Shown here piece by piece: positions 33,801-41,300 of a stretch of 64,000 nt of DNA. Within the stretch, counting starts at the first letter, position 1, and every line of letters starts with the position of its first letter. Origin of the DNA: a bacterium UBP2_UBA5202 (GTDB lineage: Bacteria; Edwardsbacteria; AC1; EtOH8); contig DHVS01000029.1 of assembly GCA_002412795.1 (NCBI GenBank), positions 204,053 to 268,052 on the forward strand. Direction: 5' to 3'. The translations under genes and the position numbers were made by a program. The notes under the pieces were generated by a model, which was not told the DNA's origin, searched no databases, and was given only the letters and a program-made list of their open reading frames with translations.

Positions 33801-34665
33801 AATTAGCGGTTAATTGCCAGGTTGTGCCTCCGTTAGCGGTATATGCTACTTTGCCGTCGGAAAGAGCTACGCTCAGATTGTTCAAGTCTGCGGCGCTTAC
33901 TTTAAATATTGCCAGCCTGGTGCCCAACGGCGTATTGGTGCCGGCCGGAAAACTATAAGTTCTATCAAACAGCACGGTATTGGCCGGATCATTACAGATT
34001 TGCCAATTGCCGCCGCCATCGCTGCTTCTGGAAATTAAGCAGCTGTTATCCCCGCTCACTATAATTTGGCTGCTGTTGGCTGGGTTGACCCAAAGCCCGT
34101 GATACCAAAGGGAAAGCGAATCGGCATTGGGCGAAGGCCGTTTTTGGGTAGGCAACCAAGTGGTGCCATTGTACTTTAACACCACACCATCCCCGCAGCC
34201 AATATAGCCATAATAGTAACTGCCGCTGGCAATCATTTTAATTGACAGGAAGGGATAGGTGGCAGACCATTCAGTTCTCCACGTACTACCCCCATCGGTA
34301 GTCCTTAACAGTATCCCCGAATATCTATCAGTTCCGGTGTTCTTATAGCCCACTATCCAGCCGTTTAGCGTCCCGGCAAAACAGACATCCATAAAATCAT
34401 AGTCGGCCTGGCTTGTTATTACTGATTTTTCCTGCCAGTTCCATCCGCCATCGGCGGTATAAAGCACGGCCCCTTTGGTTCCCACGGTCCACAGTTTGTA
34501 CCCGTCTATCTTGGCTATGCCTTTCAAGTCGCGGTCTATACCCGGTTCTGTTCCATGACCCAATTGCACCACCCAGTCGCCTTCGGCGTAATAAGTGTCG
34601 CCAAGGCTTTGTCCGGCCAATCCAACGGCCAATAACAGGGCAATTAAAAGTATTCTCTTTTTCAT
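30802..34665 (-). CDS. Large exported beta-propeller protein with C-terminal sorting domain
   Basis: A 1287-residue secreted protein. The signal peptide MKKRILLIALLLAVGLAGQS leads into an N-terminal Ycf48/BNR-like propeller with repeated 'TxDGGxxW' units (TADGGWNWQ, TTDGGSTWR, SSDGGGNW, TANGGTTWQ). A fibronectin-type region comes next (about 520-620), then a second propeller-like part (about 730-1090), and finally the FlgD-like/type A sorting tail: NAPNPCSKQTTISYQL, KIYNTLGQVVKTLV, GIYFYRL, KKMVALK. A longer in-frame start exists 62 codons upstream. I rejected it because it runs through a repeat, while ATG 34665 has GGGGA and a clean signal peptide. Role: cell-surface or secreted binding protein. 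Confidence 0.85.
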   Translation of the reverse strand: MKKRILLIALLLAVGLAGQSLGDTYYAEGDWVVQLGHGTEPGIDRDLKGIAKIDGYKLWTVGTKGAVLYTADGGWNWQEKSVITSQADYDFMDVCFAGTLNGWIVGYKNTGTDRYSGILLRTTDGGSTWRTEWSATYPFLSIKMIASGSYYYGYIGCGDGVVLKYNGTTWLPTQKRPSPNADSLSLWYHGLWVNPANSSQIIVSGDNSCLISRSSDGGGNWQICNDPANTVLFDRTYSFPAGTNTPLGTRLAIFKVSAADLNNLSVALSDGKVAYTANGGTTWQLTANSATFPASQWFYDVVGNQGVGSDGSINWGYHNYDDPSYNLRDIAGQWTVGDSCRIMRSHNAIIEGETYDLSVLSVNNQIYNELEVTWEQQPGVPSGVLLNFYTAPTIAGPWEYRDWAFTGGAGQGKTTFAVTRMGNTFVKMEWNKNIWVNYRTNYANYNVGPAGGLKEEYLRFPISLTATQLAGQHGKKIMLQWDYNNYRWNYIYRKVNGSTAYVLIDSVDGGTTYTDENVSIGKNYTYRVMYWDIMVGIPKAETDTTEVSITTFDTDKPPQVAQPTGYYDAVTKCINLRWPEEDPTLEPNFGGYWVCPEPVGVFASKPSSKYTVNHSAPIERTTWSYIVPDYLIGQTLQMHVTAMDRSCNIGSWSPYVQINTKAFTNSNTAMATAYNNGRHLLYDSNGKLHLTYTSADSVFYQNSIDDGYTWSGTWASGPAVYAEGTNPSSVIGIYGPDTVIAWKAETPSVGWVLKTAKHTGATWQNVETLMEAPGYWDQMHQASPPAMVVNSAGTHLVLEKIDSWNSASGYTWYWKLLYGFRPAGGTAFAWNTLDSTSGSGGDPQENPASPTICIDSKGGIHVAWDYEGEIYWKVYDPYTSAWKNKVNLSQSPEVVSDEPSLAFYGDIHVVWQEGNDIFHNKGNWGLALAKALYTPFSWEGSENVSNSPLTASLNPVFDGNYIAWSEATTDELYKACYANYADFAWQVEQDYSKNPTQPSVYPQIAYRQNADGNKMTTIWTEGTGPLYSLIARDSAGQVTAALSADVGGETPSIYTLERDGFITYSAKKSTGITVDYDSTALEYYLPTLNSEQKNTLKISLYQQYSDKADYIYQIWVDNVSLGTVKVPSGQMAVFEKDLPQPVSQDGEGVLKIVNLKKGAIVTCDKYELFAYDKATGRKTGNGGAQADMGEAKPMAYRYELMQNAPNPCSKQTTISYQLAKQGQVSLKIYNTLGQVVKTLVNESQNPGPYSVKWNGNDEAGRQAAAGIYFYRLVSGEFNSTKKMVALK

Positions 34666-34728
34666 TTTTGTTCCCCTTTTGGTTTTTTGGTAATTGTCAG
34701 TTAAATTAACCGTTTTACCATATTGCAA

Positions 34729-34882
34729 CACTTGTCCTGAGCGGTGCACTGAGCCACCGCCTTTGGCGGGGGTATACTTTTCCGAGGTGTACTTCGACGA
34801 GCTCAGCACAAGTTTACCGAAGCACTTGTCCTGAGCGGTGCACTGAGCCACCGCCTTTGACGGGGTATACTTTGCCGAAGTG
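34729..34882. repeat. Tandem direct repeat (about 62 bp units) with internal inversions
   Basis: Copy 1 (34729-34790) and copy 2 (34823-34882) both read CACTTGTCCTGAGCGGTGCA, then CTGAGCCACCGCCTTTG and GGGGTATACTTT. The 32-bp spacer carries an inverted GAGCTCAGCACAAGT piece. It sits between two surface-protein genes and resembles the palindrome after uvrA. Confidence 0.85.
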
Positions 34883-34883
34883 T

Positions 34884-36548
34884 TTACCGAAGCAAGGTCA
34901 TCTTCTTTACCATGCTTTCTCCTCCTGTTTTAAGTTGATAGATATATATTCCGTTGGAAACCCTTTGCCCGTCATCATCGCACCCATTCCACCGAACTTC
35001 ATAGCTACCCACCTTCTTATCTTCATTGGCAAGCACCCGCACTACCTGCCCGGCTATATTGTAAACCTTCAAGCTGACTTTACCCGATTGGGAAACTTGG
35101 TATTTTATGGTTGTTTGATGACTGAATGGATTGGGTGAGTTCTGCAGCACATTGTTAATTGCTAATTGTTCATTGTTCACTGGTTGCCCTGCCACCCCGT
35201 CGGGGCCGGTGTATTTGCACAGCCACACGGTTTTTTGCGAATATCCTTGGGGATTGGAAAATAACACTTCATCCTTGCCATCTTTATCCACATCACCGGC
35301 TGCCGCCATGTTAAGCAAATAATCCGTTGACCATCTGCCTTGCATATAGCCCGTGGAATCGGTGGTCATTGTCTCCTTGCCCAGCCATATTTCGCATTGG
35401 CCTTCCCCTTCCATAACAGCGCTGGCATTACCAAGGACAATGCCAAGCTCTGACAGACTATCATCGCTTAACCGCCCTAAACATCTTGTCATTTTACCAA
35501 GCCAGGTAAAGGTATCGGCACCGACCTTGGTAATATCCGGAATGCTGTCCATGCCTGGCCCGCCTTTAAGCAGGTAAACCTTGCCCTGATAATTGCCGCT
35601 CCCATAGCCGCCGGGATAGTCCGGCGAGCTAAAGCTGATATAGCCGTTTTGCCTGCTGCCGCACCAGCCCAAGGGATACCAACCTATTGAATAATTGGGT
35701 ATTTCACCATGAAACCAGATATCGGGCAAAGTGTCCATCGGGTTTCCGCCGAAATAGACATATATTTTACCTGCCAAATAATAGCTTTCGCTGTTATCTT
35801 TAGCACCTATAGCTATATCGTCAAAGCCATCACCATTCAAATCCATTCCACTAACTACTTCGGTTCCAAATTCCTCTTGACTATCGTTGATGCCCCCGTT
35901 TAGCACTACATCCGGCCAGGTATGCAAACCAAGGGTATCGCCATAGTAAACATATACCCTGCCATCCAACCAATTATTAACGCTTGATCCAAGTGCCCCC
36001 ACCACCAAATCATCAATACCGTCGCCGTTAATATCCCCGCTGCTTACCGAGCAGCCGAACATTTCGCGTGTGTTTTTACGGGTAACGCTCCAGTCCACTG
36101 CTGTATCCATCGTATTGCCGCCATAATATACATAAACTTTGCCGTCTTCGTAATTGGCGCCATAAGCAAGTGCCCCAACAGCAACATCGTCAAAGCCATC
36201 AGCGTTAAAATCACCAGAGCACATATTAAACCCGTACAAATTTGTGGCATTTTCACCGGTTAAAATTACATCGACCGTTGTATCTATAATATCCGTAAAT
36301 ATTTTTACGGTCCCTTTATAGGGGTTAGCAGAATATCTGTTCCATGCCGGGCACCCAACAATAATGTCGTTATAACCATCTCCATTGATATCTCCACCAG
36401 ACAATGACATTCCAAAATCTTCAACTGTATCAACTCCTGCTCGTTGCCAAATGATGTCAAGGTTGTAAGCGGTCTGCCCCGCTGCCGGGCACGAATACAG
36501 AATGCTGAATATGGAAAACAGCAGAAGAGATGCTCTTGTGCGTTTCAT
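34884..36548 (-). CDS. Exported FG-GAP/integrin-alpha-like repeat protein with sorting domain
   Basis: A 554-residue secreted protein. The signal peptide (about 1-24) precedes about six FG-GAP repeats with calcium-loop motifs of the type DINGDGYNDI, DFNADGFDDV, DINGDGIDDL, DLNGDGFDDI and DVDKDGKDEV, predicted to form an integrin-alpha-like beta-propeller. The C-terminal FlgD-like/type A sorting domain reads NSPNPFSHQTTIKYQV, KVYNIAGQVVRVL, GIYIYQL, KKMTLLR. It is similar in plan to the two other sorting-domain proteins and lies just downstream of one promoter region in the same direction as 30802-34665. Confidence 0.88.
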   Translation of the reverse strand: MKRTRASLLLFSIFSILYSCPAAGQTAYNLDIIWQRAGVDTVEDFGMSLSGGDINGDGYNDIIVGCPAWNRYSANPYKGTVKIFTDIIDTTVDVILTGENATNLYGFNMCSGDFNADGFDDVAVGALAYGANYEDGKVYVYYGGNTMDTAVDWSVTRKNTREMFGCSVSSGDINGDGIDDLVVGALGSSVNNWLDGRVYVYYGDTLGLHTWPDVVLNGGINDSQEEFGTEVVSGMDLNGDGFDDIAIGAKDNSESYYLAGKIYVYFGGNPMDTLPDIWFHGEIPNYSIGWYPLGWCGSRQNGYISFSSPDYPGGYGSGNYQGKVYLLKGGPGMDSIPDITKVGADTFTWLGKMTRCLGRLSDDSLSELGIVLGNASAVMEGEGQCEIWLGKETMTTDSTGYMQGRWSTDYLLNMAAAGDVDKDGKDEVLFSNPQGYSQKTVWLCKYTGPDGVAGQPVNNEQLAINNVLQNSPNPFSHQTTIKYQVSQSGKVSLKVYNIAGQVVRVLANEDKKVGSYEVRWNGCDDDGQRVSNGIYIYQLKTGGESMVKKMTLLR

Positions 36549-36672
36549 GGTTTTATCCTTTTTAGAGTTCAGTTACAACTTATATCTATTCCTTGGTTCA
36601 TTCCAAGGCCATTGTTTGCAAAGCCAAGCCGCTTAACGCGGCGTGTACACCTGTTGTTTGCGCTAAAATACC

Positions 36673-36720
36673 AAAAAAGCCCTGCCGCCACCGGACGCTG
36701 TGCGCATCCGGAAGCCAGGG
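36673..36720 (-). terminator. Terminator of the small-gene operon
   Basis: Outer stem CCCTG/CAGGG (36680-36684 with 36716-36720), inner stem CCGGACGC/GCGCATCCGG, and TTTTTT on the minus strand (36673-36678). It lies 48 nt past the stop of the 85-aa gene. Confidence 0.75.
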
Positions 36721-36767
36721 TTGTTTCTGGTCAGGTATCCGTCAGGACAGACATAAGGCAGGTTCGT

Positions 36768-37025
36768 TCAAAGTGAATTGTTTCCCTCGGCCCTTTGTAT
36801 CAAAGGATCCACCATAGTCATGGCGCTGAAGGCGGACTGCAGGTCCCGGTAAGATCCGAAACTGCCGAAGACATTGTACAGAGACAGAGGACGGGAGGTG
36901 ATAAAATACCAGACGTTTTCCTTTTTCCCGGAAACGGAAGTTTCCTTTACTTTACCGGCAGGCTGCAGCAGGTACTCCGTCCCCACCTCCCGGATGCAGA
37001 GATATGTCGGGTTTTGATCATTCAT
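36768..37025 (-). CDS. 85-residue orphan protein, paralogue of 18094-18345
   Basis: Function unknown. It has the same skeleton as the 83-residue protein at 18094-18345: CIREVG near residue 10, VWYF in the middle, NVFGSFGSYRDLQSAFSAM and a VDP near the end. I start it at ATG 37025, which has AAGGAG 7 nt upstream; an in-frame start ten codons earlier has none. It is the last gene of a run of small genes beginning at 38060 and is followed by a terminator. The aromatic WYF plus alternating polar/hydrophobic pattern suggests a small alpha+beta fold. Confidence 0.78.
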   Translation of the reverse strand: MNDQNPTYLCIREVGTEYLLQPAGKVKETSVSGKKENVWYFITSRPLSLYNVFGSFGSYRDLQSAFSAMTMVDPLIQRAEGNNSL

Positions 37026-37197
37026 TGGCACTGCTCCTTTCCGTGGATCACTCAAATGGTAATTTTCCTGCCTTCATGCCCGTCCGCCGTAGCTTTAGCG
37101 ACCGCTTACGCTATTATATTTACTGCCTCGTGCGCCTTAGCTACAGCGGTGGCGCAAGGCAGGGTTTCCTTATTGCGGTCAGCGCCTCAGCCCTGTT
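37026..37197. other. Spacer with dispersed-repeat words
   Basis: No gene. CGTCCGCCGTAGCTTTAGCG and CCTTAGCTACAGCGG are inverted relatives, resembling the repeat fragment near 20310. Confidence 0.4.
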
Positions 37198-37452
37198 TCA
37201 CCGGTGCTGCCGGTGGCAGTCCAAACACAGTATCTCGCAGTTGGCCGCCAGGTCCGGCGCCTTGCCGCTTATGATCAACCGGGGCAGGGCTATCCAGCCA
37301 TCGTGATGTTTGATCTCCACTACTGAGTTCTTCTTTTCCCAATACAGCGGCCTGCCGCAAAGCTCCTTCCGGCCCTGGGACACTACCGCCCCCTCGCATT
37401 TGCCGCCGGCCCGGTCCCAGGCCTTTTTAAGGGTCTCTTCCGAGAAATGCAT
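37198..37452 (-). CDS. Small HNH-type protein
   Basis: An 84-residue protein with an HNH/zinc-ribbon pattern: GGKCEGAVV and CGRPLYWE supply the first Cys pair. EIKHHDGW holds the paired His of the HNH core. CEILCLDCHRQH supplies the Asn/Cys/His end (Cys-x3-Cys-x2-Cys-His). HNH domains are metal-dependent nucleases or structural modules. This one is near the minimum size and could be either. AGAGG lies 7 nt before ATG 37452. It starts 19 nt after the Cys-rich gene. Confidence 0.7.
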   Translation of the reverse strand: MHFSEETLKKAWDRAGGKCEGAVVSQGRKELCGRPLYWEKKNSVVEIKHHDGWIALPRLIISGKAPDLAANCEILCLDCHRQHR

Positions 37453-37471
37453 TTTATAACCTCTTGTAATG

Positions 37472-37666
37472 TTAGCCTGGCCGATGATCCCGGTCAAACA
37501 GGCAGAACGCCTTGTGTTCCTTGTGTTTCTTCCAATAGCAATCGCGGGCATCACAACACTGGTATTTGTAAGGCCCGTTTCGATCCCCATCTGGAATTTT
37601 TATCCTGTGCTTAAGTTTGCAGACCGGTAAATTGTTGTCCGAATTAGTTTGTACGATTAGAGGCAT
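37472..37666 (-). CDS. 64-residue Cys/His-rich protein
   Basis: Unrecognised. The N-terminal half is polar. The C-terminal half, YQCCDARDCYWKKHKEHKAF followed by CLFDRDH, is rich in Cys and His and may bind zinc. The ribosome-binding site (GAGG) is only about 3 nt from ATG 37666, so the start is uncertain. It lies between the Sm-like gene and the mini-HNH gene with gaps of about 20-25 nt, which supports an operon. Confidence 0.5.
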   Translation of the reverse strand: MPLIVQTNSDNNLPVCKLKHRIKIPDGDRNGPYKYQCCDARDCYWKKHKEHKAFCLFDRDHRPG

Positions 37667-37691
37667 ACTCCTCTCTATTGGCTTGTTTTGC

Positions 37692-37874
37692 TTAAGGCAT
37701 TTTGACCGGCTCGGCCATCAGCATGGCCTGGTGGTAGATGATCACCCTCCGGGCCGGCTGGCTGTCCTTGACCGTGGAGATGACCATTTTAAGGCCGTCC
37801 TGGGCCAGGACTTTTCCGTAAAAGTCCTGGCCCGTGTTCAGAATGAAATGGTATGTGTCTATCTTGTTATACAT
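37692..37874 (-). CDS. 60-residue Sm/Hfq-like protein
   Basis: Opens MYNKIDTYHFILNTGQDFYG, continues KVLAQDGLKMVIST and ends RRVIIYHQAMLMAEP. The order matches an Sm fold: the Sm1-like 'F.L.(N/S)G....G.V...D...(V/L).' then an Sm2-like 'VIIYHQAM...EP', which resembles Hfq's 'VYKHAIS..P'. An Hfq-like RNA-binding hexamer is possible, but length and identity are marginal and key Hfq residues differ. No good Shine-Dalgarno is visible; coupling from the 46-aa gene 45 nt upstream is possible. Confidence 0.5.
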   Translation of the reverse strand: MYNKIDTYHFILNTGQDFYGKVLAQDGLKMVISTVKDSQPARRVIIYHQAMLMAEPVKMP

Positions 37875-37919
37875 GGAAAATGATCGTTTAATGTTTTATG
37901 GGTATTGAAGTGGCTCTGC

Positions 37920-38060
37920 TTACCAAGGTGGCGGGGGCGGGACTGGCGGATCATCGTCCAATACCACTATGGGCTTATTGATAACGGCAGAATACGCCGG
38001 AATCGCTATGGAGCTTACCAAGAGAAAAGCTGCCAGGATGAATAATGCTGCCTTTTTCAT
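37920..38060 (-). CDS. 46-residue exported peptide precursor
   Basis: A very short gene with strong signals: GGAG 6 nt before ATG 38060, and a sigma54-like promoter about 46 nt upstream of the start. The product begins MKKAALFILAAFLLVSSIAI, a clear Sec signal peptide, with likely cleavage after the AYSA region. This leaves a mature peptide of about 20 residues: VINKPIVVLDDDPPVPPPPP and a final Trp. The acidic triplet, polyproline run and terminal Trp are unusual. It could be a secreted signal or a small periplasmic peptide; no homologue is recalled. Confidence 0.72.
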   Translation of the reverse strand: MKKAALFILAAFLLVSSIAIPAYSAVINKPIVVLDDDPPVPPPPPW

Positions 38061-38105
38061 TTCTGTCTCCTTAGGTTTAAGTTTGTGTTGACAGCATTAT
38101 ATACA

Positions 38106-38121
38106 TTCAATTTCTGTGCCA
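38106..38121 (-). promoter_or_regulatory. Sigma54-like (-24/-12) promoter before the exported-peptide operon
   Basis: On the minus strand: CTGGCAC, five bases, TTGAA, against the consensus TGGCAC-N5-TTGCA. The GG-to-(G)A spacing is correct (10 bp); one mismatch lies in the -12 element. Transcription would start near 38095, 35 nt before the start codon. A dyad AAACAC-N-GTGTTT lies about 20 bp upstream (about 38138-38150). Confidence 0.5.
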
Positions 38122-38228
38122 GGGACGCATGTTCAAAAACACAGTGTTTCTAACAAGTTAATTTTCAATGCGTTAAGAATAAAATGGTTTCCCGCGTTAG
38201 GTTTTGCATTTGGGCATAAAAACAAAAA

Positions 38229-38250
38229 AGCGGGACAGGTATGTCCCGCT
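38229..38250. promoter_or_regulatory. Perfect dyad AGCGGGACA-N4-TGTCCCGCT: kinase terminator and possible enhancer site
   Basis: A 9-4-9 dyad flanked by T-runs on both strands, so it can terminate the kinase transcript (stop at 38329). The half-site TGTCCCGCT recurs at 38322-38330 and 38343-38351, 21 bp apart. The dyad centre is about 145 bp upstream of the predicted sigma54 start site, the usual distance for an activator-binding enhancer. Confidence 0.6.
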
Positions 38251-38328
38251 CGTTTTTCTAAAACTTCAATATTATCCGTTTAAGGTCTTATTCCACAAAG
38301 TGATGCGAAAAATGACAACCATGTCCCG

Positions 38329-41300
38329 CTATTTGACATTTTTGTCCCGCTTTACCCCGTGCTTGCCGGTTAACCGGTAAAAATGCCTCTTGGAAACGCC
38401 ATAAATTTTGGCCGCTTTGGTAAAATTGTACCCGGCGCTTTCCAAACTCCTTATTATCAGCTGTCTTTGGCTGCCCTCATGGTTATCTCTAATGCTTTGA
38501 GCGTCATCTACCCGGTATCCTTCAATTTCCAATTCATTCTCGGTAATCCTTCTTTTGGAAGCCAGTAAAACCGCCTTTTGAATGGTATTCTCCAACTCCC
38601 GGATGTTTCCCGGCCAATTGTGCATCACAATGGCCCTCTTTGCCCCTTCGTTAAAAGACAGGCTTCCTTTATTGAATTTCTTTTGATACTTGTTCTTAAA
38701 ATACTCGGCTAATACCAGTAAATCCTCGCTTCTTTCCCTTAGCGGCGGGATGTCTATCTTGATCACCTTCAGCCGGTAATACAGGTCCTCCCGGAACCGT
38801 CCCTCGTTGATCTCTATCTCCAGGTCCTTGTTGGTGGCGCAGATCATCCGGACATCCACCCGGCTGGCCGTCTCGCTGCCGATCCGCCTGATCTCCCCGG
38901 CCTCTATCACCCTTAACAGCCGGGCCTGCACCCCGGGGCTGGCGCTGGCGATCTCGTCCAAAAACACCGTGCCGCCGTCGGCCGCCTCAAACAGCCCGGT
39001 CTTGTCCTTGCTGGCTCCGGTGAACGACCCTTTTACATAGCCGAACAGCTCCGATTCCAAAAGCGTCTCCGGCAGGGAGCCGCAGTCCAGGGCCAGGAAC
39101 TTTTTGTCCTTGCGGGCCGAAAGCTGGTGCACTATCTGGGCCGCCATTTCCTTGCCGGTGCCGGATTCCCCGTCCAGCAGCACCGTGACATCGGTGGGAG
39201 CGGCGGCCTTGATCCGTTTGATCATGCTTTTGACCGCCGGGGAGTTACCGATCATCCCCTGCAATGCCTTGGACCCGGTAACTTGATGCTCCCTGCTCTT
39301 TGACCTCAGTTCTTCCAGCAACCGGTGGCTTTCTATCACCGCCCCCAGGATCTGGGCCAAAGCCTTGGTGAAATCCCTCTGGGCCTGGCTGAATAACCCC
39401 GGTTTAAGCCGGGAATCCAGGTAGATGGCGCCCAGGTTCCCTTCCCTTGACTTTAGCGGCAGGCATAACAGCGAGCGGATGGCATTGCGCTTGACGCTTA
39501 AGCGCGAACTGAGGGCCTCATCCAATTGGGCGTCGTTGGAGACCACCATGGTCTCCCCGGAGGCCGCGGCCATCACGGCATTGGAGGAAAATTCCAGCGC
39601 ATCGTGCTGGGTCAGGGGATCCAGGTCCACCTTGGCCGCCAGGAAATGTTTGGAGTTCTCATCGTTCAGGAACAAGCCCCCCCTTTCGGCATTAAGAAGA
39701 TTTACAGTTACGTCCAAACAACTTTGAGCCAGCTCGGCCTGGTTCTTTTCGGGGTCCAGCAGGGCGGCTATCTGGTACAGCCCTTCCAGCATCCGGGCCC
39801 CGGGCAGGAGATTGCCCGGAGCGAACAGCCGGTGGACTGCGGCCAGGATGGTGTTTCTGGTCCGCTCCAGATAAACCGGGGCCCCCATTTTCTGGAACTC
39901 GGCCTCGGCCGCCAGCAGGCCGGGCATCAGTTTTTCGGCGTCGTTAAAACTGTCCGATTCCATGGCCATTTCCCCCGTCTTAAGCCAGGCTTTGGCCGAT
40001 TCGGCCGGATCGCCGCTGTCCTTTAGCTCGCCTGCGGCTTGCATCGCCAGATCCAGGCCTTTGTTTATATCGCCATTTTTAGCCATATAAAATCCTTCCA
40101 GCATTTTTAGCTGCGCCTTTTCTATTGCATCCCCGGCCTGGGTCCTGGCCCGGCCCAGATAATCCTTCATTGATGAATGATCATTGAGATATCCTGCCGC
40201 CAAAGCACCGTAATAAATGCAATCCCATTGTATTTTAAAGCCCTTTGCAGATGCCAAAGACATTGCTTTCTCAATGCTATCAAGCCCTTCCCGATGGCGG
40301 TTGTCTTCGGCACAAACAATTCCCATTTCTTTTCTTATGATAACTTCAACATAATCCAACTCGTTTTTTAACGATATGTCCAGACAATGGGTTAATGTTT
40401 TTATGGCATACGCTGTTTTACCCATAAGTTGTTCTTTGGAAGAGACATTAGACAGGCAGATAAGCATGTTTTGTTTATCACCGTTTTCTTCGTAAAGTGC
40501 ATACGCTTCAAGGTATTTTTCTTTGGATAGTTTTATCTGGGCCGATTTCCCGTAAATCAGGGCTAAATTAGCTGTTATATTGGCCTGCATGGCAAGGCCT
40601 TCATTTGGACTAAAATTGCTTTCCGCTTTTTGCAGACACAAAAGAGCCTGACCCCAGTTTTTTAAACTGATATTTATCAAGCCTAAATAACATAAGGAAT
40701 AACAAAGCATGCTGTTTTGCCCTTCCTGTTCCACCAGGTTGCTGCTCTGCTCCAGAGATGTTTTGGCATTGACTAAATCGCCTTCCTGCCACTGGCTGTA
40801 GCCCAAAATATTTAATAATTTTGCTTTTTCTATCGGATCGGATATCTCAATCATAGCAGCTTTTTCGGCCCAATCTATCACCTGCTTGAAATCGTTTGAG
40901 CGCTGATGATGCCTGGCCAACAAATTATATATTTCAAAATATGTGACGTTGGAGCATCGGCCAGAATTGGCAATTTCCAAAGATCTGTGTAAGTTATCTG
41001 CGGCCTCTTCCGCTCTTCCCTGCAGACCCAGCACCCTGCCCTTGTAGGCCAGGTAAAGGCTCTTCTGATCGTCATTATTTACGGCAGGGAAACCTTCTTC
41101 CAAAGTTTCCAATGCCTTGGTATGATCGCCCTTGTTGGCATATAGCTTGGCCAGGGTCTGATAGTACTCCCACTCACCGGAAAGCTGTCCCGCCAATGTC
41201 TTCCACAACTCTATGGCCAAAGCCCACCGGCTTACCCGCTGGTAAAGGGCGGCCAACTGCCGGACTATCTGGGTCTGTTCTTTGGTCCCCAGCCGCCCGG

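Noticed and set aside
34666..34851. 62-codon N-terminal extension of the large propeller protein
   Set aside because: It translates a dispersed repeat. The shorter start has a ribosome-binding site and begins with a proper signal peptide.
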